Shown: one piece after another, positions 13,579-23,572 of the stretch | Layout: each line of letters starts with the position of its first letter | How positions within the stretch are numbered: position 1 is the first letter of the stretch | Assembly (NCBI GenBank): GCA_937957985.1 | Contig: CALGOH010000194.1 | Coordinates: 1-27,640 of the forward strand | Length of the DNA: 27,640 nucleotides | Origin: an uncultured Verrucomicrobiae bacterium | Lineage (GTDB): Bacteria > Verrucomicrobiota > Verrucomicrobiia > Verrucomicrobiales > Akkermansiaceae | Direction of reading: 5' to 3' | Translations under genes and position numbers: made by a program | Notes under the pieces: generated by a model | Databases searched by the model: none | What the model was told of the DNA's origin: nothing | What the model saw: only the letters and a program-made list of their open reading frames with translations

Positions 13579-14709
13579 TCAGCGTTCGGCGGGAAAGGGG
13601 GGCAGGGTCGGCTCGAGCGGGATCTCGTCATCCAGCGGCGGCAGCAGGCTGCCGTCGAAACTCAGATCCTCCTCGAGAAACACCGGATCCTGGCCCGCCG
13701 CGGGCTCCACGCGGCTGCGCGAGGCGAGGTGGCGCGGCCACGCCTGGCTGTCGATCAGCTCGTTCTTGTAGGTCAGCTCGACGACCTGTCCGTAGTACTT
13801 CCGCCGGCCGAACAGGTGCTCGTCGGACGGCGCGGCGCGGGGAATCGTGTAGGTCACCCGCATCGCCTCCTCGCCGCCGAGCCAGTCGATCGGAGCGGTG
13901 GGCCAGGTGACCGTGGCCTGGGCGGCCGCGTTGGCCTCCGGCAGCGCCGGCACGATCTCGCCCTGGGCGGTTTCGTCGAAGAACGGGACCTCGATGAAGA
14001 AGTCCTGAGGTTTCGGCTCGTGGCCGGGCGCCGCGCGCACCGGGATCGTCAGGATGATCCGCTCGCCGCCCTCGAAGTCATCGTCCCGGAAGATCCGCGT
14101 GCGTCCGAGCGCGAGCTTGCCGCGCATGTCGGCGGGCATCGAGATGCCGTCGCGCAACTTCCTCGCCGCCAGCGGATAGAGCGCGCCGGCCTTGGTGGTG
14201 CCCATCTTGAAGACCTCCTGGTAGGCCTCGGCCGCCTTGTCGGCGAGCGCCGGGTCGAAGGCCGCCATCGTTTCGTAGACCATCCCGAGTTCGAAATGGA
14301 CGTTCGGCTCGCCGGGGTCCTTGGTCCGGGCCTCCTCCAGCTTCACGATCGCCTTGCCCATGTCTTCGGCCACGCGGGCCTCGCGGGCCTCGGTCACCAG
14401 CCGCTCGACCACCGGGTCGGCGATCGGCGGGGCGTCCAGCGGCTGGGCCGCCGGCAGGGGCTCCTCGGCCGGAAGCTCGGGAGCGGGCGGCAGGGCGACC
14501 ACCGGGGCGGCGGGTGCCTCGGCGGGTGTCGCGATGTTGACCAGCTTGGTGACGATCTTCTCCTCCACCACCACCTCGCGGCTGGCCTCGAAACGGATCG
14601 CCAGGGCGACGCCGGCGACCAGCAGTTGCACGAAGGCCACCAGCCCGAGCACCCAGCACGACAGCCGGAAGCACAGGTTCGGGCCGGAACGCAGGGCCGC
14701 CTCGCTCAT
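13579..14709 (-). CDS. Membrane-anchored TPR-like protein of unknown function
   Basis: The 376-residue product starts with a short cytosolic part, one membrane helix (LCFRLSCWVLGLVAFVQLLV, about residues 12-31), a proline/alanine-rich linker, then a helical region resembling one or two TPR repeats (AIVKLEEARTKDPGEPNVHF, followed by an LGMVYETMAAF unit and ALADKAAEAYQEVF). The C-terminal half is predicted beta-rich (ERIILTIPVRAAPG, FFIEVPFFDE, ATVTWPTAPIDW). I do not recognise the C-terminal part. The ATG at 14709 is the first that precedes the membrane helix directly; residues from earlier starts are arginine-rich and not protein-like. It is the first gene of a two-gene unit with the pseudokinase, and both proteins carry one membrane helix, which suggests that they act together at the membrane. 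Confidence 0.75.
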   Translation of the reverse strand: MSEAALRSGPNLCFRLSCWVLGLVAFVQLLVAGVALAIRFEASREVVVEEKIVTKLVNIATPAEAPAAPVVALPPAPELPAEEPLPAAQPLDAPPIADPVVERLVTEAREARVAEDMGKAIVKLEEARTKDPGEPNVHFELGMVYETMAAFDPALADKAAEAYQEVFKMGTTKAGALYPLAARKLRDGISMPADMRGKLALGRTRIFRDDDFEGGERIILTIPVRAAPGHEPKPQDFFIEVPFFDETAQGEIVPALPEANAAAQATVTWPTAPIDWLGGEEAMRVTYTIPRAAPSDEHLFGRRKYYGQVVELTYKNELIDSQAWPRHLASRSRVEPAAGQDPVFLEEDLSFDGSLLPPLDDEIPLEPTLPPFPAER

Positions 14710-14818
14710 GCCACGACGGTAGGCGGGCGCCGCCCAGGGGAGCAAGGCGGGATTGCATCGCCGGCGGGCGGGCAACTTGGCGCTTGGCGGCCGGGGGGGG
14801 CCCGATAGTGGTGACCAC

Positions 14819-16120
14819 GTGACGCCGCCCGCCACCCGCCGGCTGCCCCGCCTCGACGATCTCACGCCGGGCGAGGTCGCGGCGCGCCTGCGTCACCGCC
14901 CCGGGTTCGTCTTCTTCGACACGGCGGGCAACGCACCGCCCGACCGCGGCGCGCCGGTTTCCGTCCTCGCCGCCGATCCGGTGGAGGTTCTCAAGGGCTC
15001 CATCCACGATCCCTCCGACCGCGCCCGCCTGACCGCGCGGCTCGCCGAACGCGGCGGCGGCGCCCCCAGCGCCGACCGCGGCTTCCCCGCCGGCGGCCTG
15101 TGCGGCTGGGTCGATTACGAGGGCGCCTTCGTCTTCGGCGACTACCCCGAAATGCTCGTCCACACCGAAGGCGGCGGCTGGCACGAAACCGGCGCCCTTT
15201 CCGAGCGGATGGAACGCGTCGCGGCGGATCCCGTCTTCGTCGGCCCGGTGCGCGGGACCTGGCCCCGCGAACGTTTCACCGATGGCGTGCGCCGCATCCG
15301 CGAGTGGATCGCCGCGGGCGACATCTACCAGGTCAACCTCGCCCAGCACTTCGAGGCCGAAGTACGAGGGTCATCGTTGTTCCCGCTCTACGAGCGCCTG
15401 CGCGAGGCCTCGCCCGCGCCGATGGCCGCGTGGCTCTCGCTGGATGGAAGGGAGGTGCTTTCCTCCTCGCCCGAGACCTTCCTGCGCATCTCCGGCCGCG
15501 GCATCGAGACGCGCCCGATCAAGGGCACCCGCCCCCGCTTCGCCGATCCCACCGCCGACCGGCGTTCGGCGGTCGAGCTGCAGACCTCGCCCAAGGAGAT
15601 CGCCGAGCTGGTGATGATCACCGACCTCCTGCGCAACGACCTCGGGCAGGTCAGCGAGTTCGGCAGCGTGGAGGTCGCCGAGATGCTGCGGCTCGAAACC
15701 CTCGGCCAGGTCCACCACCTCGTCTCCACGGTGCGCGGACGGCTGCGCGAGGAGGTCGGAGCCGTGGACGCGCTCGCGGCATGCTTCCCCGGTGGCAGCA
15801 TCACCGGCGCGCCGAAGCGGCGGGCGATGGAGATCATCCGCGAGCTGGAGCGCGAGCCACGCGGCATCTACTGCGGCGCGATCGGCTACCTCGGCTACCA
15901 CGGCGAAAGCCAGTTCAGCATCGCCATCCGCACCATCGTCCGCGAGGGCGGACGACTGCACTTCCACACCGGCGCCGGCATCGTCGCCGACTCCGATCCG
16001 GACAAGGAGTACGAGGAAACCCTCCACAAGGCCGCCGGCATCCGGCTGGCGCTGGAGCGGCTTTCGGAGCCTCCTCCAAAATTGACACCGTCCCGGGCAT
16101 CGCGGAAACTCCTTCCGTGA
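14819..16120 (+). CDS. pabB: Aminodeoxychorismate synthase component I
   Basis: PabB converts chorismate and ammonia to 4-amino-4-deoxychorismate in folate synthesis. The roughly 433-residue product has the chorismate-binding domain with DIYQVNLAQ, SSSPETFLRI, IKGTRPR, TDLLRNDLG, HHLVSTVRG, FPGGSITGAPKRRAMEII and TGAGIVADSDP. The first 120 residues form the usual N-terminal part. Component II (PabA) is not in the window. No in-frame ATG fits, and the GTG at 14819 is the likely start. The upstream 109 bases are a divergent gap shared with the TPR-like gene and contain a run of eight G. The last 15 or so residues (PPPKLTPSRASRKLLP) do not look like the family and overlap the promoter region and start of the next gene (GTGA overlap). 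Confidence 0.92.
   Translation: MTPPATRRLPRLDDLTPGEVAARLRHRPGFVFFDTAGNAPPDRGAPVSVLAADPVEVLKGSIHDPSDRARLTARLAERGGGAPSADRGFPAGGLCGWVDYEGAFVFGDYPEMLVHTEGGGWHETGALSERMERVAADPVFVGPVRGTWPRERFTDGVRRIREWIAAGDIYQVNLAQHFEAEVRGSSLFPLYERLREASPAPMAAWLSLDGREVLSSSPETFLRISGRGIETRPIKGTRPRFADPTADRRSAVELQTSPKEIAELVMITDLLRNDLGQVSEFGSVEVAEMLRLETLGQVHHLVSTVRGRLREEVGAVDALAACFPGGSITGAPKRRAMEIIRELEREPRGIYCGAIGYLGYHGESQFSIAIRTIVREGGRLHFHTGAGIVADSDPDKEYEETLHKAAGIRLALERLSEPPPKLTPSRASRKLLP
16082..16110 (+). promoter_or_regulatory. Possible sigma-70-type promoter of the antitoxin gene
   Basis: TTGACA at 16082-16087 is a perfect -35 box. A 17-base spacer leads to GAAACT at 16105-16110, a weak -10 box with three of six matches. 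Transcription would start about at the GTG codon at 16117, which would make the antitoxin mRNA leaderless. It lies within the 3' end of pabB. Confidence 0.4.
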
Positions 16121-16323
16121 AGACCTTGGCCGACGTGCTGCCGGATGTGGACCAGCTTCCCGAGGAGGATCAGGCGGGACTCGGCGCGCACCTCCTCGCC
16201 AGGCTCCGGGACGCGCCCACGGGTCCCGACGACGAGGAACTCGCGTGTCGGGAGGCCGAGGTCGATGCCGGCACGGCGGAGTTCATCACCTACGATGAAC
16301 TCCGTAAGTCCGTCGGGCGATGA
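16117..16323 (+). CDS. Addiction-module antitoxin (RelB-like partner, small)
   Basis: The 68-residue acidic product starts VKTLADVLPDVDQLPEEDQAG and has LGAHLLARLRDAPTGPDDEE. This pattern (a short helix, 'LPEEDQ', then 'LLARL' and an acidic tail) is typical of small addiction-module antitoxins that pair with RelE/ParE-type toxins. The GTG start overlaps the pabB stop codon (GTGA) and no other start fits. Its stop codon overlaps the ATG of a RelE-like remnant (ATGA), which is the normal antitoxin-toxin spacing. Because the toxin is truncated, this antitoxin may be an orphan. Confidence 0.68.
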   Translation: MKTLADVLPDVDQLPEEDQAGLGAHLLARLRDAPTGPDDEELACREAEVDAGTAEFITYDELRKSVGR

Positions 16324-16375
16324 ACAGGAAGATCCTTTTCCATTCGGCGATCCAGGAAGCCGTCCGCCGTGAAAC
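16320..16375 (+). pseudogene. Truncated RelE/ParE-like toxin remnant
   Basis: The frame starts at the ATG that overlaps the antitoxin stop codon and encodes MNRKILFHSAIQEAVRRE. The block ILFHxAxQEAVR matches the usual N-terminus of RelE/ParE toxins (FHPxAxxEVREA). After about 18 codons the similarity ends, and the frame runs on in another frame through the PIN gene until 16553 without any RelE features. The full toxin needs about 90-100 residues, so this is a fragment. It is short, so the call is tentative. Confidence 0.5.
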
Positions 16376-16390
16376 ACTCAGTCAAGCACC

Positions 16391-16879
16391 ATGGCGACTG
16401 CATACATCGAGACCACGATTCCGAGCTACTATGTCGCCCGGACTTCGGACAGCCTCCTGCAAGCTGCCAAGCAAGCGGCAACGAGGAGGTGGTGGGACGG
16501 GGGCTGCTCGGGCTTTGACCTCTTCACCTCGCTTGAGACCCTTGACGAAGTAGGCAAGGGAGAACCCCTGATGGCCTCCGAACGTCTCGAACTGCTCCGG
16601 GACATACCGCTCTTGCCGCTTCCGGACGAGGGATTGGATCTGGCCCGGGCTCTCGTGGCATCGGGACTTGTTCCCGCCAAGGCCGCATCGGATGCGCTCC
16701 ACATTGCGTTGGCTTCGTTTCATCGTATCGGCTATCTTGTGACATGGAACTTCAAGCACATCGCCAATCCCTTCATTCGCGACCGCCTGCAAGCGACGGT
16801 CTCATCCGCGGGGTATGAGCTTCCGGTGATGTGCAGCCCGGATGAATTGCTACAGAACGAAGATGAAAGCGATGGATGA
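16391..16879 (+). CDS. PIN-domain toxin (VapC-like, type II toxin-antitoxin)
   Basis: The 162-residue product is a PIN-domain ribonuclease of the VapC-like group. It starts MATAYIETTIPSYYVAR (acidic residue of the PIN site in YIETT), has LFTSLETLDEVGKGEP (second acidic position) and ASDALHIALASFHR plus YLVTWNFKHIANP (third and later acidic/asparagine positions), and ends with a short GYELPVMCSPDELL segment. These blocks are typical of a common PIN subgroup with toxin roles. The start ATG at 16391 is the first with family-like residues. Its stop overlaps the next small gene (17 bases from 16863 or 8 from 16872). The target RNA is unknown. Confidence 0.85.
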   Translation: MATAYIETTIPSYYVARTSDSLLQAAKQAATRRWWDGGCSGFDLFTSLETLDEVGKGEPLMASERLELLRDIPLLPLPDEGLDLARALVASGLVPAKAASDALHIALASFHRIGYLVTWNFKHIANPFIRDRLQATVSSAGYELPVMCSPDELLQNEDESDG

Positions 16880-17078
16880 TACCAAGACCGTGATGGATCC
16901 GGTCATCACCGAAGTCCGCCGCCACAAGCGGGAGATCGCCGAGGCATTCGGTTTCGATGTCATGGCGCTCGGACGCTCGTTGCAACGCCGCGAGGCCGGT
17001 GATCCAAGATTCAAGGCGCCAAAAGGCGAGCAAGGCGGCACTGAACAGGGGGCTGGCCACGGACGGTCGGAGTCCTGA
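16863..17078 (+). CDS. Small antitoxin-like partner of the PIN toxin
   Basis: The 71-residue product contains DPVITEVRRHKREIAEAFGFDV and MALGRSLQRREA (described in two parts). This 'EVRRxKREIAxxFxxDVxALxRxLQ' pattern is the usual partner found next to PIN toxins of the YIETT group. The start can be the ATG at 16863 or the one at 16872; both overlap the 3' end of the toxin gene, so translation is probably coupled. The order toxin-antitoxin is the reverse of the common order but is the one usually seen for this subgroup. The C-terminus after PRFKAPKG is low-complexity and may be readthrough into non-conserved sequence. Confidence 0.7.
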   Translation: MKAMDDTKTVMDPVITEVRRHKREIAEAFGFDVMALGRSLQRREAGDPRFKAPKGEQGGTEQGAGHGRSES

Positions 17079-17445
17079 CATTGTCTCCCCATTTTTCGGA
17101 GCCTCAGGGGGATGGCGGTTCAGTGATCCGAACCGAACGCAAGGCCCGAACCGATGAGCGGCTTGTAGAACCGCGTGCTCCAGCCGCCCGCGCCCAACAC
17201 GCCGCCCTCCAAGGATTCAAACTGTGAGCCCCCGCGTCCTTATCGTGCATTGCCACGCACCGATGACCTGGAAGGCATTGGATTGATTAGGATTTCCAAC
17301 TGCAAAACCGAGATCAAGCTGCTTCACGGGAATGGAATGCATCCGATCCTGACGGTGAGCGGTGATTCAGTGGAATACAGGCGACCTCGATTTGGCATGG
17401 GGACCGGCCACCGTTGATGCGATGAGACAAGGAGATGTTTTTCAT
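17079..17445. other. Gene-poor stretch with a small gene-like fragment on the minus strand
   Basis: No complete gene fits here. On the minus strand a stop-bounded frame of about 37 codons (roughly 17236 down to 17120) encodes a protein-like segment with FESLEGGVLGAGGWSTRFYK and then PLIGSGLAFGSD, which may be the end of a decayed gene. A plus-strand frame at 17175-17417 has no recognisable features. Nothing else is seen. Confidence 0.4.
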
Positions 17446-18291
17446 TCACTCCCTCACGATGTCCGCCGTCTCCCGTAGTTTCACCGCCAGCCGGTGCAGG
17501 GCTTCGCGGCGCTGGTCGGCGATGAAGGCTTCGCGGATCTCGTCCTCGAGGTCCTCGAAGGCCGGCACGTGCTCGGGCTCGAGTTTCTCGATCCGCACCA
17601 GGTGCAGGCACTGCTCGTAGAAGAACACCGGGCTCACCTCGCCGTCGCGCAGCGAGAAAAGCATCGTCTCGAAGGTGTTGAGCAGCCGTTCGTGCTCGAT
17701 CCAGCCGAGGTCGGTCTCCTTGTCCTCGCGGGCGGTGTGCTCGTCGGCCAGCCTGGTGAAATCCTCGCCCGCCAGGGCCCGCTCGCGGAGCGAAAGCATC
17801 AGCCGGTACTCGCCCTGTGGATCCCCCTCCGGGAAACGCACCAGGTGGCGCACCTTCGCCCGCGCCCGCCTGCGGAAGCGGCCCGCATGGTCGTCGAACC
17901 AGGCGCGCAGTGCCGTCCCGTCCGGCTCGGGAAGGTCCGCCCAGACCTGCCCGGCGAACTTCTCCATCCGCAGCCGCGCCTTGGTTTCGTCGCGGAGCTG
18001 GTCCCGCTGCGCCTCGAGCATGTCCCATGACGCTCCATGCTGCCGCCATTCGCGCAGCGAGTCCTCCAGCGCCTCGCGGACCTCGTCGGCGGACGGGTCG
18101 GCCACGCGCCGCTCCGCCTCCTGCGCCAGCAGCACGCCCTCGATCACCTCGTCCTCGGCGCGCTGGCGGAATTCCTCGTCGCGCTCGCAGCACGAGACCT
18201 CGGTCGCCACCTCCGCCTCGGACTTGATCCGGTGGAAGGCCTCGTCGATCAACTCGGGATCGATCGTCTCGCCGTTGACGCGCAGGACCAT
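17446..18291 (-). CDS. Peptidylprolyl isomerase, parvulin/SurA-like, without signal peptide
   Basis: The 281-residue product resembles SurA/PrsA-type chaperones: an N-terminal helical domain (MVLRVNGETIDPELIDEAF, then EVIEGVLLAQEAERR), and a parvulin (PpiC) domain at about residues 155-255 with ARAKVRHLVRFPEG, LAGEDFTRLADEHTAR, DLGWIEHERLL and SLRDGEVSPVFF. Such proteins isomerise proline bonds and guard folding, usually in the periplasm. Here no signal peptide or lipobox is seen at the start chosen, so it would be cytosolic unless the start is wrong. The ATG at 18291 overlaps the rpe stop codon by one base (TGATG), so the two are coupled. An upstream start would read through rpe in another frame, so the cytosolic form is the better reading. 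Confidence 0.78.
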   Translation of the reverse strand: MVLRVNGETIDPELIDEAFHRIKSEAEVATEVSCCERDEEFRQRAEDEVIEGVLLAQEAERRVADPSADEVREALEDSLREWRQHGASWDMLEAQRDQLRDETKARLRMEKFAGQVWADLPEPDGTALRAWFDDHAGRFRRRARAKVRHLVRFPEGDPQGEYRLMLSLRERALAGEDFTRLADEHTAREDKETDLGWIEHERLLNTFETMLFSLRDGEVSPVFFYEQCLHLVRIEKLEPEHVPAFEDLEDEIREAFIADQRREALHRLAVKLRETADIVRE

Positions 18292-18959
18292 CAGGCTTCG
18301 CGGATCGATTTCACCGCCGCCCCCATGTCGGGCGCGCGGAAGGTGGAGGAACCGGCGACCATCACGTTCGCCCCGGCGGCAGCACAGCGTCCGGCGGTAT
18401 CCGCATCGATGCCGCCATCGACCTCGATGTGGAAGGTCAGCCCGCGATCGTCGCGCCACTTCGCCGCCGCCTCGATCTTCGGCAGCACCTCGGGCATGAA
18501 GGACTGCCCGCCGAAACCCGGAACGACGGTCATGCACAGCAGCAGGTCGATCTGGTCGAGAAAGGGTTCCACCTCCCCGATCGGCGTCGCCGGATTCAGG
18601 GCAAGTCCCGCCATGGATCCCGCCTCACGGATGCGGCCGAGCGTTTCCGCGACATCATGATCGGCCTCGACGTGAACCGTGAGGTTGTCGGCGCCGGCCT
18701 TGATGTAATCGTCGAGGTAGCGGCCGGGCCGCGAGATCATCAGGTGGACGTCGAGGAAGATGTCGTTGTGCTCGTGGACGGCCTGGATGACCGGCGGACC
18801 GAAGGAGATGTTGTTGACGAAATGGCCGTCCATCACGTCGAGGTGCAGCCAGTCGGCGCCGGCGCGGATGGCGCGGGTGACTTCCTCGCCGACCTTCGAG
18901 AAATCGGCGGCGAGCAGGGACGGGGCGACCACGCGGTCGCGGCAGGTGGGCGGGATCAC
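18291..18959 (-). CDS. rpe: Ribulose-phosphate 3-epimerase
   Basis: Rpe interconverts ribulose 5-phosphate and xylulose 5-phosphate in the pentose phosphate pathway. The 222-residue product is a TIM barrel with PSLLAADFSKVGEE, LHLDVMDGHFVNNISFGPPV (metal-binding H and D residues), HVEADHD, MTVVPGFGGQSF and EVDGGIDADTA, followed by VMVAGSSTF in the phosphate-binding part. The length is normal. The start is a GTG at 18959; a second GTG a few codons in is possible. It overlaps the parvulin-like gene by one base and lies 63 bases downstream of carB. Confidence 0.94.
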   Translation of the reverse strand: MIPPTCRDRVVAPSLLAADFSKVGEEVTRAIRAGADWLHLDVMDGHFVNNISFGPPVIQAVHEHNDIFLDVHLMISRPGRYLDDYIKAGADNLTVHVEADHDVAETLGRIREAGSMAGLALNPATPIGEVEPFLDQIDLLLCMTVVPGFGGQSFMPEVLPKIEAAAKWRDDRGLTFHIEVDGGIDADTAGRCAAAGANVMVAGSSTFRAPDMGAAVKSIREA

Positions 18960-19022
18960 GCCCTCAAGCTACGGCGCGAGTGCCCGCTGCCAAGTGCCGA
19001 GTCGCCGGACCGGGCCGCGGCC

Positions 19023-22280
<3,258 letters not shown>

Positions 22281-22297
22281 GGCGGGGAGGCGTTCTC

Positions 22298-22314
22298 AGC
22301 CGCAGGTTGCGGCT
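22298..22314 (-). other. Short hairpin in the carB leader
   Basis: AGCCGCA and TGCGGCT form a perfect 7-bp stem with a 3-base loop, 18 bases upstream of the carB start on the minus strand. It might affect carB translation. No uracil or arginine sensor is recognisable. On the plus strand it is followed by AAATTTT, so a weak terminator of that strand is also possible, but no plus-strand gene ends here. Confidence 0.4.
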
Positions 22315-22452
22315 AAATTTTGGAGTTCTTCGCAGGGGTTCCGGGGCTTGTAAAGGACTGCTTGGGAGAATCCACCTTGGTTTGCGGCGGTTCCGTGGCA
22401 GGCTTGCCGCACGAGCAGGGCAATCGCTCTGCGACCCGTGTCCTGGCAGCGC

Positions 22453-23021
22453 ATGGCGAAGAGCATCGATGATGTGAGACGGCGTCTCGAGCGCGCCGCC
22501 GCCGCCCTCGCACAGGCGGGGATCGACTACTCGGTGGTGGGCGGCAATGCCGTCGCCGCGTGGGTGTCCCGGGTGGACGATTCCGCCGTGCGCAATAGCA
22601 GGAAGGTGGACATCCTCCTGCGTCGCTCCGACCGGGAGAGGGCCTTCGCGGCCATGCAGGCGGCCGGCTTCATCCATCGCCGGGTGGCCTCGCCGGGCAA
22701 GACGGCATCCATGGATGTCTTTCTCGACGGCCCCGATGCCAAGGTCCGCGACGCGGTGCATGTGCTGTGGGCGGGGGAGAAGGCGGTACCGGATGCCATT
22801 GAACCGACGCCTGAACTCGTCAGGACGGAAAAGGGCGAGGGCCTCGAGCTGATCCCGCTGGACGATTTGGTCCGCATGAAGCTGATTTCCTTCCGCGACA
22901 ATGACCGGATGCACCTGCGCGACCTCCTCGCCGTGGGTCTGGTGATGAAACCTGGCCCGGCCGCTTCCCGCCGGAACTCGGGGGGAGATTGCGGATGATC
23001 CTGGACGATCCCGAAGGCTGA
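22453..23021 (+). pseudogene. Nucleotidyltransferase-like protein, frameshifted near the 3' end
   Basis: The first 164 or so residues read as a nucleotidyltransferase-fold protein of the kind found in mobile and toxin-antitoxin-like gene sets: VVGGNAVAAWVSRVDDSAVRN, SRKVDILLRRSDRERA (the acidic pair of the fold), a middle part, and LIPLDDLVRMKLISFRDNDRMHLRDL. The frame then reads GLVMKPGPAASRR to a stop at 22998. In the next frame from 22944 the sequence reads DETWPGRFPPELGGRLRMIL and DDPEG, ending at a TGA at 23021, which looks like the natural C-terminus. One base missing at about 22942-22946 (GTGGAT read as GTGAT) explains both. The start ATG at 22453 is chosen over 22438. It may be a true mutation or a sequencing error. 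Confidence 0.75.
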
Positions 23022-23147
23022 TCTTCGCTTCGTCGGCTCGGAGTGTGATCAAGCGACATGGGCGTCGCACATCGATCAAGAGTATCGTGCGTCGTGTGCA
23101 AGGAGTCGCGCATCGGGGGCGGGGCGTCCCGGCGATGCGAAAGGAAC

Positions 23148-23218
23148 AGGACCGCCGATCTCCGAATCGGCATCTTCAGGAATCTGGATGCGGTGCCGAT
23201 TCGGAGATCGGCGGTCCT
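23148..23218. repeat. Perfect 25-bp inverted repeat with 21-base spacer
   Basis: The left arm (23148-23172, starting AGGACCGCCGATCTCCGAAT) and the right arm (23194-23218) are exact reverse complements over 25 bases, separated by 21 bases. It lies between the broken nucleotidyltransferase gene and the terminator of the surface-protein gene. There is no T-tract at either side. It is too long and too perfect for a usual terminator and resembles a palindromic mobile element of the REP/MITE type. Confidence 0.85.
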
Positions 23219-23237
23219 TTGGAACCGGGGAACGAAA

Positions 23238-23268
23238 AACGCCGGTCCCGACTCGCGGGACCGGCGTT
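23238..23268 (-). terminator. Rho-independent terminator of the first surface-protein gene
   Basis: A perfect 13-bp stem (AACGCCGGTCCCG with its reverse complement) and a 5-base loop lie 20 bases after the stop codon at 23289. On the minus strand the stem is followed by a T run (GTTTTTCG). This is the strongest terminator in the window. Confidence 0.92.
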
Positions 23269-23572
23269 GGGATTGATTCGGGCAGGTCTCACTCGGTGCC
23301 CTCGAGACGGCCGAAGAGCTTGCCTCCGGCGGCCGCCGACGAGTCGATGGTCGCCGTCACGCTCTTGACCGAGGGAGAGCCGCTGGGTCCGCTGACCAAG
23401 TAACTCACCACTCCGCCGGCATCGGCACCGGTGGCATCCGGAACCACGTTGGTGGTCGGCGTCCACCCGGCCAGCGTCGCGCTGTACGCCACCTTCAGGC
23501 TCGCGCCACCACGTGCGGCCACCGGCAGGCAGTTGAAGGTCAGCACCAGGTCCCCGCCGCTTTCGCTGACAC
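23238..23572 (-). repeat. Direct repeat copy 1: 3' module and terminator of the surface-protein genes
   Basis: The segment 23289-23572 matches 27357-27640 at about 94 percent of positions (about 18 differences in 284 by eye), and the downstream terminator region is also shared in a more diverged form. The match runs to the window edge, so its full length is unknown. Confidence 0.9.

Noticed and set aside
23148..23218. The 25-bp palindrome as terminator of the surface-protein gene
   Set aside because: A better terminator with a T run lies directly after the gene at 23238-23268, and the palindrome has no T-tract on either strand.
23045..23368. Small plus-strand frames around the palindrome and the surface-protein 3' end
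   Set aside because: They translate the inverted repeat and terminator and have no ribosome binding site or domain.
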